Translations under genes and position numbers: made by a program
In this document: piece by piece, positions 16,720 through 25,037 of the stretch
How the letters are laid out: each line of letters begins with the position of its first letter
Numbering within the stretch: position 1 is the first letter of the stretch
Assembly: GCF_030316825.1 (NCBI RefSeq)
Contig: NZ_JASZYU010000001.1
Coordinates: 1,922,001 to 1,986,000, forward strand
Length of the DNA: 64,000 nucleotides
Source: Variovorax fucosicus
GTDB lineage: Bacteria; Pseudomonadota; Gammaproteobacteria; Burkholderiales; Burkholderiaceae_C
Direction of reading: 5' to 3'
Notes under the pieces: generated by a model
The model's input: only the letters and a program-made list of their open reading frames with translations
Database searches by the model: none
What the model was told of the DNA's origin: nothing

Positions 16720-17100
16720 TCAGTACGGGCTCTGCACCACGGCCATGATGTTGCCCTCGGTGTCCTTGAACCACGCGGCACTGGCGTCCTCGGCCGGATA
16801 GATGCGGCTGCCGGGCGCGGTCTCCGGCATGTCGTACTGCTCGAACACCACGCCGCGCACCTTCAGCCAGTCGACCACGGCCGCAACGTCGTCGACATGC
16901 CAGAAGGCACAACTCGCCTTGTTGGTGCCGGCACCGGGCGACGGGTAGACGAAGAAGGAGGTGCCGCCCGCGCATTCGAAGGTGTAGCCCGGGCCGGCCT
17001 TGCGCCCGGGGCCGAGGCCGATCTTCTCGTCATAGAAACGGCGGCAGCGCTCCACGTTGTGGGCGGGCACATAGGCATGCAGCGTGGCGGTCTTGAGCAT
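16720..17100 (-). CDS. VOC-family (glyoxalase/bleomycin-resistance) protein
   Basis: A 126-residue single vicinal-oxygen-chelate domain starting MLKTATLHAYVPAHNVERCRRFY. The beta-alpha-beta repeats end with AAWFKDTEGNIMAVVQSPY, the usual VOC C-terminus with a metal-ligand Glu/Asp region. The ATG at 17100 is chosen over one 48 bp upstream because the fold begins there. It stands alone, convergent with the DapB-like gene. Its substrate is unknown. Confidence 0.8.
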   Translation of the reverse strand: MLKTATLHAYVPAHNVERCRRFYDEKIGLGPGRKAGPGYTFECAGGTSFFVYPSPGAGTNKASCAFWHVDDVAAVVDWLKVRGVVFEQYDMPETAPGSRIYPAEDASAAWFKDTEGNIMAVVQSPY

Positions 17101-17202
17101 GGCAGTCCTTGGTCGTCGTGGCTCGCAATCGGCATTCATCACATGCACGCGGCGCGGCGCTGTGACAGTTTGCGTCGGTGCATTCCGTCCGCGCGGCCCT
17201 GA

Positions 17203-17769
17203 TCAGCGCCGCTGCCGCATCTCCGAGAGCGACCCCCACATGCAACCGCCGAAGAACACCACGCCTGCGAGCCCGGTCCAGCGATCCTTCGCGGTGTGGC
17301 CGGACCACATCATCCACAGCCCGCCGAGCACGAAGACGAGGCTGCCGAAAGTGGTGAGCAGCATCAGGAAGGTCTGCGCCGCCGAAACCACAGCCGGCGG
17401 CGGCGTGTAGTGCGCGGCCGGCTCGTCCAGGCCGAGCCGCTTCGACAGCAGCGCGAGCGGTTCGTCGACCTCGCCGGGCAGCAGCCTGAAGCCGCGCGCC
17501 ACCGCATCGATGCGCACCTGGCGCCACTGGCCGGAGCGATCGGTGAGGGGCAGCACGACCACGCCATGCGCCGGGAAGCGCGGCGGTTCGGGCGCGTAGC
17601 CGTGGCTCGTCGCGTGCGCGAGCAGCGCGCCGCCGGGCAGCGCGAACACGCGTGTGGTCTCCCAGGGGCCGGAGCGATCGTCTTCGATCAGTTCCTGCTC
17701 GATGCGCAGCATGCCGTCGGGCGACAGCGCGATCTTCGTCGCGTCTTGCGGATGGGTGTCTGCGGGCAT
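17203..17769 (-). CDS. Hypothetical membrane protein
   Basis: I do not recognise a named family. The 188-residue protein (ATG at 17769) has a soluble N-terminal part of about 135 residues, including a beta-rich segment (RIEQELIEDDRSGPWETTRVFALPG cut here at its core). Two predicted membrane segments follow: TFLMLLTTFGSLVFVLGGLW (about 142-161) and WTGLAGVVFFGGCMWGSL (about 170-187). It is probably an inner-membrane protein with a cytoplasmic N-domain. It stands alone between the VOC gene and the DUF1161 gene. Confidence 0.65.
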   Translation of the reverse strand: MPADTHPQDATKIALSPDGMLRIEQELIEDDRSGPWETTRVFALPGGALLAHATSHGYAPEPPRFPAHGVVVLPLTDRSGQWRQVRIDAVARGFRLLPGEVDEPLALLSKRLGLDEPAAHYTPPPAVVSAAQTFLMLLTTFGSLVFVLGGLWMMWSGHTAKDRWTGLAGVVFFGGCMWGSLSEMRQRR

Positions 17770-17868
17770 GGGGCGCGAGCTTAGCGGCGATGGCGCCGGT
17801 CCGCGATCGTCCGCGTGGCCTATGCCGGTAGACTGGCCGATTGCCCGCTTCATGAGGAAGGTCTCACC

Positions 17869-18189
17869 ATGATGAAACTGTGGCTTGTTCCCCTGGCCTG
17901 CATGTTTGCCGGCACCGCCAGCGGCGCCGAGAGCTGCGAAACCCTGCGAAGCCAGATCGAAGCCAAGATCGCTGCCGCCGGCGTCGCGCGCTTCAGCGTG
18001 ACCACGGTCGATGCGAGCGCGCCGGCCACGGGCCAGGTGGTCGGCAGTTGCGAACTCGGCAGCAAGAAGATCGTCTATCAGCGCGAGGATGGTTCCGCGC
18101 CGCAGCCGCGCAGCAACGAAGAACCAATGCTGACCGAATGCAAGGACGGCACGGCGTCGGTTGGCGGCGATTGCCGCAAGCCGCAGTAG
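17869..18189 (+). CDS. DUF1161 periplasmic protein
   Basis: A 106-residue secreted protein with a clear signal peptide (MMKLWLVPLACMFAGTASGA). The mature part has the DUF1161 pattern SCETLRSQIEAKIAAAGV and four conserved cysteines (ESCETL, GSCELG, LTECKDG, GDCRKPQ). AGGAAGG precedes the tandem ATGs with suitable spacing. Members are small periplasmic proteins of unknown function. The gene is monocistronic, convergent with the DUF4124 gene. Confidence 0.8.
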   Translation: MMKLWLVPLACMFAGTASGAESCETLRSQIEAKIAAAGVARFSVTTVDASAPATGQVVGSCELGSKKIVYQREDGSAPQPRSNEEPMLTECKDGTASVGGDCRKPQ

Positions 18190-18198
18190 CGGCCCCTG

Positions 18199-18780
18199 CT
18201 AGCGGCAGATCGTGGTCGTGCCGACCGGCTGGCAGGTCTTGCCGTCGATGCTGCGGTAGCGGTCGATCTGGCCCGAGCGGTTGTAGTGGTTGCCCTGCGT
18301 GTCCTGGCAGCCGCCGGCATCGCAGTTGCGAATGCGTGGGGCCATGTTGCGTGGCCGCACGGGGTTGCCCACCACGCCGGGATAGGGCTGGCCATCATCG
18401 ATGAATGCCGGCTCGTCGCTGCGGTTGCTCCAGCGGCTGTCCGACGACCGCCCGCCGGGAGTGCCAGTGCGGCTGGCGTCGATGACGATCGGCCCGCTCG
18501 GCTGCGGTGCCGGCTGGCGCGCAGCCGCTTCGGTCGATTCGCGCTGGGACTGGCTCGAACGGACAGCGCTGTCGATCTGCGCCTGGCGGCGCCGTTCAGC
18601 TTCGTCGGCGCTCGGAACCACGGGCTCCGGAATCGCGACGCGCCCCACCGGCTTGGCGCCCGCGGGGCAGGCGTTGTCGGTGTAGCTCACGTTGCCGGCT
18701 GCGTCGGCGCAACGCAGAACCTCCGCATCGGCAGCCGCGCCGAAGGTGGCCAGGATCGCGAGGACAAGCAGGGACTTCAT
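18199..18780 (-). CDS. DUF4124-domain secreted protein
   Basis: A 193-residue exported protein. The signal peptide (KSLLVLAILATFGAAADA) is followed by a DUF4124 domain (VLRCADAAGNVSYTDNACPAG, quoted to its limit), a charged helical linker (DEAERRRQAQIDSAV) and a Cys-containing C-terminal part (NCDAGGCQDTQGNHYNR and CQPVGTTTIC). DUF4124 proteins are common in betaproteobacteria, and their role is unknown. It lies downstream of and co-directional with the acetoacetyl-CoA synthetase gene (31 bp), possibly read through from it. Confidence 0.8.
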   Translation of the reverse strand: MKSLLVLAILATFGAAADAEVLRCADAAGNVSYTDNACPAGAKPVGRVAIPEPVVPSADEAERRRQAQIDSAVRSSQSQRESTEAAARQPAPQPSGPIVIDASRTGTPGGRSSDSRWSNRSDEPAFIDDGQPYPGVVGNPVRPRNMAPRIRNCDAGGCQDTQGNHYNRSGQIDRYRSIDGKTCQPVGTTTICR

Positions 18781-18811
18781 GAACGGCCATTGTGACGCTG
18801 TTGGCATGGCA

Positions 18812-20839
18812 CTACGAGCGACGCGGAACCGGGGCCGCGGCCGATGCTCCGGCGGCGCGCTGCTTCGCCAGCGCGACGTACCAATCCAGGCTGCCGGGAT
18901 TCGCCATCGCCTCCTTGTTGACCACGCGCTCGATCGGCTGGCCCAGCAGCAGCTTCTTGATCGGCAGCTCCTGCTTCTTGCCCGACAGCGTGCGCGGGAT
19001 CTCGTCGACCTGGAAGATGTCGTTCGGCAGAAAGCGCGGCGACAGCGAGGTCTTGATGGCGTTGTTGAGCTTGCCGCGCATCGCGTCGTCGAGCGCGACG
19101 CCAGGTCGCAGCACCACGAACAGCGGCATGTAGCTGTCGCGGCCCAGGTATTCGAGATCGACCACCATGGAGTCGAGCACTTCGGGCAGGCCTTCGACGG
19201 CGCTGTAGATCTCGCTGGTGCCCATGCGCAGGCCCTGGCGGTTGATGGTGGCGTCGCTGCGGCCGTAGATGATGCAGCCGCCGTCTTCGCCGATCTTGAT
19301 CCAGTCGCCGTGGCGCCAGACGCCCGGATAGGTGTCGAAGTAGCTCGACAGGTAGCGCGCGTTGCCTTCATCGCCCCAGAAGTAGAGCGGCATCGACGGA
19401 ATGGCCTGGGTGCAGACCAGCTCGCCGACTTCGCCGATGACCGGCTGGCCCTGCTCGTTCCACGCCTCGACCGCATGGCCGAGCTCGCGGCACTGCATCT
19501 GGCCCGGCACTTCGGGCAGCTCGCGGTTGCCGCCGACGAAGGCGCCGCAGAAGTCGGTGCCACCCGAGATGTTGCACCACCACACTTCCTTCGAGCCTGC
19601 ATCGAGGATCTGCTTCGTGCCCCAGCGCTGCACTTCTTCGGGCAGCGGCGAGCCGGTGCTGCCGAGGGCGCGCACGCGCGAGAGATCGCCGCAGTCCTTC
19701 GCGACGACGCCGGCCTTCATGCAGTTGGTGAAGTAGGCCGCACCGGCACCGAAGAAGGTGACCTGGTGCCGCGCGACAAAGCGCCACAGCACGCTCCAGT
19801 CGGGCTTCTCTTTGCTGCCCGCGGGGTTGCCGTCGTAGATGCAGATGGTGGCGCCGAAGGCCAGGCCCGAGAGCTGCGAGTTCCACATCACCCAGCCGGT
19901 GGAGCTGTACCAGTGGTAGCGCTCGCCGAAGTTGTTGGCGCCGTAGCTCGCGCCCACGTCGTTGTGCAGGCCGCAGGCGTGCATGGTGAGCAGGATGCCG
20001 CCCTGCCCGTGCACGATGGGCTTGGGCAGGCCGGTGGTACCGCTCGAATAGACGATCCAGATCGGATGGTCGAAGGGCAGCCACTCGGGTTCGAAGGCGG
20101 CGACTTCGGCATCGTTGCGCGCCGTGGCCTCGGTCCAGTCGACGTCGTGCTCGACGGGGCCCGCGGCAAAGGGCGTCTTCAAGAGCAGCAGCTTCTGCAC
20201 GCTCGGCAGCTGGCCGCGCAGCTCCTGCAGCACTGCGCTGCGATCGAGCGGCTTGCCGCCGTAGTGCACGCCGTCGACCGCGATCAGCACCTTGGGCTCG
20301 ATCTGGCGGAAGCGGTCGGCCACGGCGGCCGTGCCCATGTCGGGCGCGCACACGCTCCAGATCGCACCGATGCTCGAGCACGCAAGAAACGCGACCATGG
20401 TTTCCGGCACGTTGGGCAGGTAGGCCGCCACGCGGTCGCCGCGCTGCACACCGAGCGACTTCAGCGTGAGCGCCACCGCGGCGATCTGCCGGCGCAGTTC
20501 GGGCCATGACAGCTCGCGCACTTCGCCGAGTTCGTTGTCGCTGACGATGGCGAGCATGCCGGCGGCATGGGCTGCATCGGCATGGCGCAGGATCTCGCGT
20601 GCGTAGTTGACCTGGGCGCCGGGGAACCACACGGCGCCCGGCATCTTGCGCTCGGCCAGCACCGCGCTGTGCGGCGTGGGCGACTGCAGGCCGGCGTAGT
20701 CCCAGATGCTTTGCCAGAAGGCATCGAGATCGGTGACGGACCAGCGCCACAGCGCGTCGTAGCTGTCGAAAGACAGGCCGCGCTTCTCGCGCAGCCAGGT
20801 TTGATAGAGGCGGATCTGGGGAATATTGGGAACGGGCAT
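18812..20839 (-). CDS. aacS: Acetoacetate-CoA ligase (acetoacetyl-CoA synthetase)
   Basis: A 675-residue ANL-superfamily enzyme that activates acetoacetate with ATP and CoA in the cytosol. It starts IPQIRLYQTWLREKRGLSFDSYDALWRWSV, as AacS proteins do. It carries YSSGTTGLPKPIVHGQGG, the adenylation P-loop, with WYSSTGWVMWN and GRSDATINRQGLRMG downstream. It would recover acetoacetate produced by keto-acid or PHB breakdown, including any released by the BKACE at 5380 (inference). It is divergent from a TetR-family gene with operator-like repeats in the 99-bp gap, so that regulator may control it. Confidence 0.95.
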   Translation of the reverse strand: MPVPNIPQIRLYQTWLREKRGLSFDSYDALWRWSVTDLDAFWQSIWDYAGLQSPTPHSAVLAERKMPGAVWFPGAQVNYAREILRHADAAHAAGMLAIVSDNELGEVRELSWPELRRQIAAVALTLKSLGVQRGDRVAAYLPNVPETMVAFLACSSIGAIWSVCAPDMGTAAVADRFRQIEPKVLIAVDGVHYGGKPLDRSAVLQELRGQLPSVQKLLLLKTPFAAGPVEHDVDWTEATARNDAEVAAFEPEWLPFDHPIWIVYSSGTTGLPKPIVHGQGGILLTMHACGLHNDVGASYGANNFGERYHWYSSTGWVMWNSQLSGLAFGATICIYDGNPAGSKEKPDWSVLWRFVARHQVTFFGAGAAYFTNCMKAGVVAKDCGDLSRVRALGSTGSPLPEEVQRWGTKQILDAGSKEVWWCNISGGTDFCGAFVGGNRELPEVPGQMQCRELGHAVEAWNEQGQPVIGEVGELVCTQAIPSMPLYFWGDEGNARYLSSYFDTYPGVWRHGDWIKIGEDGGCIIYGRSDATINRQGLRMGTSEIYSAVEGLPEVLDSMVVDLEYLGRDSYMPLFVVLRPGVALDDAMRGKLNNAIKTSLSPRFLPNDIFQVDEIPRTLSGKKQELPIKKLLLGQPIERVVNKEAMANPGSLDWYVALAKQRAAGASAAAPVPRRS

Positions 20840-20893
20840 GAACCGAGCGTAGCCCTGCGAACGAGCGTGCTCAATCGGGGTTGACCTCAGGGT

Positions 20894-20922
20894 TTGTACG
20901 TGTGTACAAGATTTTTGTACAA
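20894..20922. promoter_or_regulatory. TetR-type operator cluster
   Basis: TTGTAC (20894-20899) and GTACAA (20904-20909) form a dyad with a 4-bp spacer. A full TTGTACAA palindrome follows at 20915-20922. The repeats sit 17-45 bp before the TetR start codon and in the shared gap with aacS. They are the best candidate site for the TetR protein. Confidence 0.6.
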
Positions 20923-20938
20923 GCGTTCAATACCCGCC

Positions 20939-21670
20939 ATGAATGCTCGCAACCCGCCCGCCAGGCGCAGCACCCATCGGGCCGCCGCCGTCAGCGCCGA
21001 GGCCGCCCGGCCCGACCGCCGGCAGGCCATCCTGCTGGCGGCCGAGAAGCTGTTTGCCCAGCACGGCTACCACGCCGTGACGATCCGCCAGATCGCCGAG
21101 GAGGCCGGCGTGCCGCTGGCCCTGGTGGGGTACTACTACGGCCAGAAGCACGAGCTTTTTCACGCCATCTTCGAACACTGGAGCCACTCCATCAAGGCGC
21201 GGCTCGCCGGCCTCGCCGCAGTGGAGAACGACCCCGAAGACCCGCACACGCTGCCGCGCATCATCGAAGCCTTCACCGCACCGGTGCTGGCCCTTCGCGC
21301 CAGCGCCGAGGGCGAGTACTACGCACTGCTGGTGGCGCGCGAGCTCTCCCACACCAGTGAAGAGGCGGACCGCGTGCTGCGCGGCTACTTCGACCCGCTG
21401 GCCGAGGCATTCATCGACGCGCTGCTCATTGCGCTGCCGCATGCCACGCGCGGCCAGGTCGCCTGGGGCTACCAGTTCGCGCTGGGTTCGCTGCTGCACC
21501 ACCTGAACGACAGCCGCATCGAGCGGCTCTCGCGCGGCGAGAACACGCGCGCCGACCCTGCGATGGCGCCGATGCTGGTGAACTTCATCGTCGGCGGCCT
21601 GCGCGCCGCGCTGCCGAAACCCAAGACCCCGCGTACACAAAAAGCCATCCCCAGGAGACCCAAGCCATGA
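20939..21670 (+). CDS. TetR/AcrR-family transcriptional regulator
   Basis: A 243-residue regulator. A basic N-terminal tail precedes the HTH: RRQAILLAAEKLFAQHGYHAVTIRQIAEEAGVPLALVGYYYGQKHELF is the typical TetR helix set (only its presence matters here). The C-terminal ligand domain has the RutR/CecR-like layout. The ATG at 20939 is preferred because an upstream ATG at 20894 falls inside the operator repeats. Its stop overlaps the ABC binding-protein ATG, so it heads and probably regulates the transporter-cyclase-fahA operon. Confidence 0.9.
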   Translation: MNARNPPARRSTHRAAAVSAEAARPDRRQAILLAAEKLFAQHGYHAVTIRQIAEEAGVPLALVGYYYGQKHELFHAIFEHWSHSIKARLAGLAAVENDPEDPHTLPRIIEAFTAPVLALRASAEGEYYALLVARELSHTSEEADRVLRGYFDPLAEAFIDALLIALPHATRGQVAWGYQFALGSLLHHLNDSRIERLSRGENTRADPAMAPMLVNFIVGGLRAALPKPKTPRTQKAIPRRPKP

Positions 21671-22614
21671 TGAAACGACGCACCCTGCTGTCGGCGCTCG
21701 CAGCCGCATCGGCCACCGCCGCGCTGCCCTTGCGCGCACAGCAGCCCCCTACGAAGATCGTGTTCGGCTACACCGCGGTGACCGACTTCGCCTCGGTCTT
21801 CGTGGCGGCCGAAGAGGGTTACTTCAAGAAGCGCAACCTCGATGTCGAGCTCAAGTTCATCCCGCTCAACTCGACCATTCCGGCCGCGCTGCAGTCCGAC
21901 TCGCTTCACATCGGCGGGCCGACGCCCTCGGTGTTCCTGCAGGCGGTGGATGGCGGGCTTGACCTGGTGCTGGTGTCCGGCGGCGGCGTCACCTCCAAGA
22001 CCTTCACCGGCTTCGGCCTGGTGGCGCGCGCGGGCTCGGGCATCCGCACACCGCAGGACTGCGTGGGCAAGAAGATCGGCGTGCCCGGCCTGGGTGCCTT
22101 CCTGCACGTGACCTTCCGGGCCTGGCTCAAAGGCAGTGGCGTGGACTACCGCAAGGTGAGCTTCGTCGAGGCCGCGTTCCCGCAGCATGCAGATCTGCTG
22201 CGCGGCGGCTCGGTCGATGCGGTGGTGACGGCCGACCCGTTCATGAGCCGCATCACCGAGAGCGGCGCGGGCTATGTGGCCTCGTACTACGCCACCTTTC
22301 TGCCCGAAGGCAACCAGACCATCGTGCATGCCGCCAAGCGCGAGTGGGTGGCAAGGAACCCGGCCGCCGCGCGTGGCTTCCGCGAGGCGGTGGTCGAGGC
22401 CGCGACCTTCATGCAGCAGCCGAAGAACGACGCCCGGATGCGCAGCGCGATCGGCAAGTACATCAAGCTGCCACCGGAGGTGCTGGCCAAGGCCCAGATC
22501 TCGCCGCCCGGCGCGATCGTGAGCGAAAAGCAGGTGGGCTACTGGATCGATCTGATGAAAGACCAGGAAATGCTGAAGACCCCCCTCGAAGCCGCCAGGC
22601 TGATCGCCAAGTGA
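21667..22614 (+). CDS. NMT1/SsuA-type ABC transporter substrate-binding protein
   Basis: A 315-residue periplasmic binding protein with a Sec/Tat signal (MKRRTLLSALAAASATAALPLRAQ). It has the NitT/TauT/SsuA fold: VFVAAEEGYFKKRNLDVELKF, GGPTPSVFLQAVDGG and VVTADPFMSRI. These receptors bind sulfonates, pyrimidine precursors, aromatic acids and similar compounds. AGGAGACC precedes the tandem ATGs. The start overlaps the TetR stop and the stop overlaps the ATPase start, so the whole set is translationally coupled. Confidence 0.9.
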   Translation: MMKRRTLLSALAAASATAALPLRAQQPPTKIVFGYTAVTDFASVFVAAEEGYFKKRNLDVELKFIPLNSTIPAALQSDSLHIGGPTPSVFLQAVDGGLDLVLVSGGGVTSKTFTGFGLVARAGSGIRTPQDCVGKKIGVPGLGAFLHVTFRAWLKGSGVDYRKVSFVEAAFPQHADLLRGGSVDAVVTADPFMSRITESGAGYVASYYATFLPEGNQTIVHAAKREWVARNPAAARGFREAVVEAATFMQQPKNDARMRSAIGKYIKLPPEVLAKAQISPPGAIVSEKQVGYWIDLMKDQEMLKTPLEAARLIAK

Positions 22615-23384
22615 TGCCGTTCCTGCGCTTCGACGGCGTGACCATCTGCTTCGGCCGCCAGGAGATCCTCTCGCCCACCTCCTTCGACGTGGGGCGCGGC
22701 GAGTTCGTCTGCATCGTGGGCCCGAGCGGCTGCGGCAAGACCACGCTGCTGCGCGCGGCCAGTGGCCTGGCCACGGCCAGCGCCGGCGAGGTGCGGCGCA
22801 ATGGCGTGCCCATGACCGGGCCTTCTCGCGAAGTGGCCTTCGTGTTCCAGGACTACGGCCGCGCGCTGCTGCCCTGGCGAACCGTCGAAGGCAACGTGAG
22901 CCTCGCACTCGAAGCCGCCGGCATTCCGGGCGCCGAGCGACCGGCGCGCATCGCCGAGGTGCTGGCCAAGGTCGGCCTCGCGAAGCACGGACAGAAGTTC
23001 CCGGTGCAGCTCTCGGGCGGCATGCAGCAGCGCGCCCAGATCGCGCGCTGCCTGGCGCAAAAGCCCGAGCTGATGATGATGGACGAGCCCTTCGGCGCGC
23101 TCGATGCGCTCACGCGCCAGAGCCTGCAGGACGAGCTTGCGCGGCTGGTGCGCGACGACGGACTCACGGTGCTGTTCGTCACGCACGACCTCGAGGAGGC
23201 GATCTACCTCGGCGACCGCGTGATCGCGCTGCAGGCCAACCCCGGCCCGGGCCGGCCGAGCCTGGCGCGGATGATCGACGTGCAGATCCCGCGCCCGCGC
23301 GACCAGTTGACGACCAAGGAGCACCCCGAGTTCCTGAAGCTGCGCCGCGAGCTCTTCGCCTTCATCGAGCACGGACATGATTAG
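22614..23384 (+). CDS. SsuB/TauB-type ABC transporter ATPase
   Basis: The 256-residue ATPase (ATG at 22614, overlapping the binding-protein stop by one base) has Walker A GPSGCGKTT (36-44), the Q-loop FQDYGRALLPW, the signature LSGGMQQR, Walker B LMMMDEP and the His switch VTHDLEEA. It powers the two permeases that follow. The TAG stop at 23382-23384 is supplied by the first bases of repeat element copy 2, so the original C-terminus may have been trimmed or altered. Confidence 0.93.
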   Translation: MPFLRFDGVTICFGRQEILSPTSFDVGRGEFVCIVGPSGCGKTTLLRAASGLATASAGEVRRNGVPMTGPSREVAFVFQDYGRALLPWRTVEGNVSLALEAAGIPGAERPARIAEVLAKVGLAKHGQKFPVQLSGGMQQRAQIARCLAQKPELMMMDEPFGALDALTRQSLQDELARLVRDDGLTVLFVTHDLEEAIYLGDRVIALQANPGPGRPSLARMIDVQIPRPRDQLTTKEHPEFLKLRRELFAFIEHGHD

Positions 23385-24231
23385 GCACACCCCCAGGCTT
23401 CGCGCACTTCGTGTCGCTTCGCCCACCCCCTTGCAGGGGGCAACACCAGCGGCCCGGCGAAGCCGGTTCCGCGGTGTTCCTGGCATCGTCCGGCCCTTTG
23501 TACTGCCGCTGGCACTGCTGGCGCTGTTCGAGTGGTACGCGCGGCGTGCGGCGGCACTGGGCAGCGATGCGCTCGCACCGCCGAGCGCGGCGGCCAAGGC
23601 CTTCGTGGGGGCGGCCATGGATGGCTCGCTCTGGCAGGCCACCGGCTTCACGCTCGGCACCGCCGCGCTCGGGTTGCTCATCGGCGCGGGGCTCGGCGTC
23701 GGGTTGGGCATTGCGCTCGGGCTCTCGCGCCGCGCGGCGCGCCTGAGTTTTCTGTCGATCGAGGTGTTCCGCCCGGTGCCGTCGGTGGCGCTGATTCCGC
23801 TGGCGATGCTGATGTTCGGCTTCGGCGTGCGCATGGAGTTGTCCATCGTCGCCTTTGCCACTTTCTGGCCGATGCTGGTGTTGGTGCAGTCGGCGGTGCA
23901 GCAGGTCGAGCCGCGCCTGCTCGAGGTGAGCCGCGTGCTCGGCCTCTCGGCGCGCGAGCGCGCCTGGAAGATCGTGCTGCCAGCGATCGTGCCGCGGCTG
24001 TTCGTGGCATTGCGCCTTGGCGTCGCCGTCGCACTGGTGGTGGCCGTGACTGTCGAGATCGCGGCCAACCCCAACGGCATGGGTTACGCGATGATGATCG
24101 CGCAGCAGAGCCTCGACCCGGCGCTGATGCTGGCCTGGCTGGGCTGGATCGGCGTGGTCGGCTTCGCGGTCAATGTCGGCATGCTGCAGCTGCAACGCTT
24201 CGTGGCGCGCCGCATGGGGGTGCCGGCATGA
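23377..24231 (+). CDS. SsuC/TauC-type ABC permease with repeat-derived N-terminus
   Basis: A 284-residue membrane subunit. After a leader of about 33 residues come hydrophobic helices (FVLPLALLALFEW; ATGFTLGTAALGLLIGAG) and the permease EAA region (PRLLEVSRVLGLSARERAWKIVLP). The ATG at 23377 overlaps the ATPase stop. The first 33 codons are element copy 2, read in the same frame as the leader of the amidohydrolase at 9004 (shared LRALRVA, TPLQGATP and SRFRGV). No later ATG or GTG precedes the first helix, so the repeat seems to be truly translated. Confidence 0.88.
   Translation: MIRHTPRLRALRVASPTPLQGATPAARRSRFRGVPGIVRPFVLPLALLALFEWYARRAAALGSDALAPPSAAAKAFVGAAMDGSLWQATGFTLGTAALGLLIGAGLGVGLGIALGLSRRAARLSFLSIEVFRPVPSVALIPLAMLMFGFGVRMELSIVAFATFWPMLVLVQSAVQQVEPRLLEVSRVLGLSARERAWKIVLPAIVPRLFVALRLGVAVALVVAVTVEIAANPNGMGYAMMIAQQSLDPALMLAWLGWIGVVGFAVNVGMLQLQRFVARRMGVPA
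23382..23478 (+). repeat. Dispersed two-hairpin element, copy 2
   Basis: Hairpin one has the CCCCC/GGGGG stem and a TTGCA loop. Hairpin two has the inner stem CCGGC-GAA-GCCGG and the outer stem AACACC/GGTGTT. The element begins with the TAG that stops the ATPase gene and continues in frame as codons 3-34 of the permease. Same orientation as copies 1 and 3. Confidence 0.85.
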
Positions 24232-25010
24232 ACGGCCGCAAGAACCAGGCGCTGAGCTGGCTTGGCTCGGTCGGCGTGCTCGCCGTGCTGGTTGCGCTCT
24301 GGTGGGGCGCCAGCAACGCCGGCTGGGTCAGCCGCGTATTCCTGCCGACACCGCAGGCCACGCTGGCGAGCCTGGCCGATGGCCTCAATCTCTCGGGCAA
24401 CGGCAATGGCGAACTGCTGGCGTTCACGCAGGCCACGGTGCTGCGCATGCTGCAGGGCTGGCTGCTGGCATCGCTATTCGGCGTGCTGCTGGGCGCAGCG
24501 ATCGGTGTCTCGCCGGCGGTGCGCGCCTGGGCGCAACCGACGCTGGAGTTCGTGCGTCCGCTGCCGGCCTCGGCACTGCTGCCGCTGGCGATCTCGATCT
24601 TCGGCCTGAACCCGGGAATGGTGCTGTTCGTGGTTGCCTTCGGTGCCATGTGGCCGGTGCTGCTGGCCACGGTGCATGGCTTTGCGGCGGTGGAGCCGCG
24701 CCTGTCGGAGGTGGCGCGCTGCCTGCAGATGTCGCGCGCCGCCTTCATCTGGAAGGTCGGCCTGCCGAACGCCCTGCCCGACATCTTGGCGGGCATGCGC
24801 CTGTCGATGACGATCTCGCTGATCGTTGCCGTGGTGGGCGAAATGATCGCCTCGCAAAGCGGCCTGGGCCAAGCCATCCTGCTCGCGGCGCGCGCCTTCC
24901 GTGCGAGCGACCTGTTCGCCGGCATCGTGCTGCTCGGCCTGATCGGCTTTGCCAGCAATGCGCTGCTGGCCCTCGCCGAAAAGAAGCTGCTGCGCTGGCA
25001 GCAACCCTGA
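24228..25010 (+). CDS. SsuC/TauC-type ABC permease, second subunit
   Basis: A 260-residue permease of the BPD_transp_1 family beginning at the ATG that overlaps the previous stop (ATGA). The first helix is SVGVLAVLVALWWGA. The EAA loop reads PRLSEVARCLQMSRAAFIWKVGLPNALPDILAG. Final helices follow around GIVLLGLIGFASNALLA. With the preceding gene it would form a heterodimeric channel. Two distinct permeases are less common than one in SsuABC-like systems. Confidence 0.92.
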   Translation: MNGRKNQALSWLGSVGVLAVLVALWWGASNAGWVSRVFLPTPQATLASLADGLNLSGNGNGELLAFTQATVLRMLQGWLLASLFGVLLGAAIGVSPAVRAWAQPTLEFVRPLPASALLPLAISIFGLNPGMVLFVVAFGAMWPVLLATVHGFAAVEPRLSEVARCLQMSRAAFIWKVGLPNALPDILAGMRLSMTISLIVAVVGEMIASQSGLGQAILLAARAFRASDLFAGIVLLGLIGFASNALLALAEKKLLRWQQP

Positions 25011-25037
25011 ACCACAACACATTCCAAAGGAGTCCCC

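Noticed and set aside
18692..20509. A 605-codon plus-strand open frame opposite aacS
   Set aside because: It mirrors aacS in a high-GC frame and has no recognisable domain; aacS has full family motifs.
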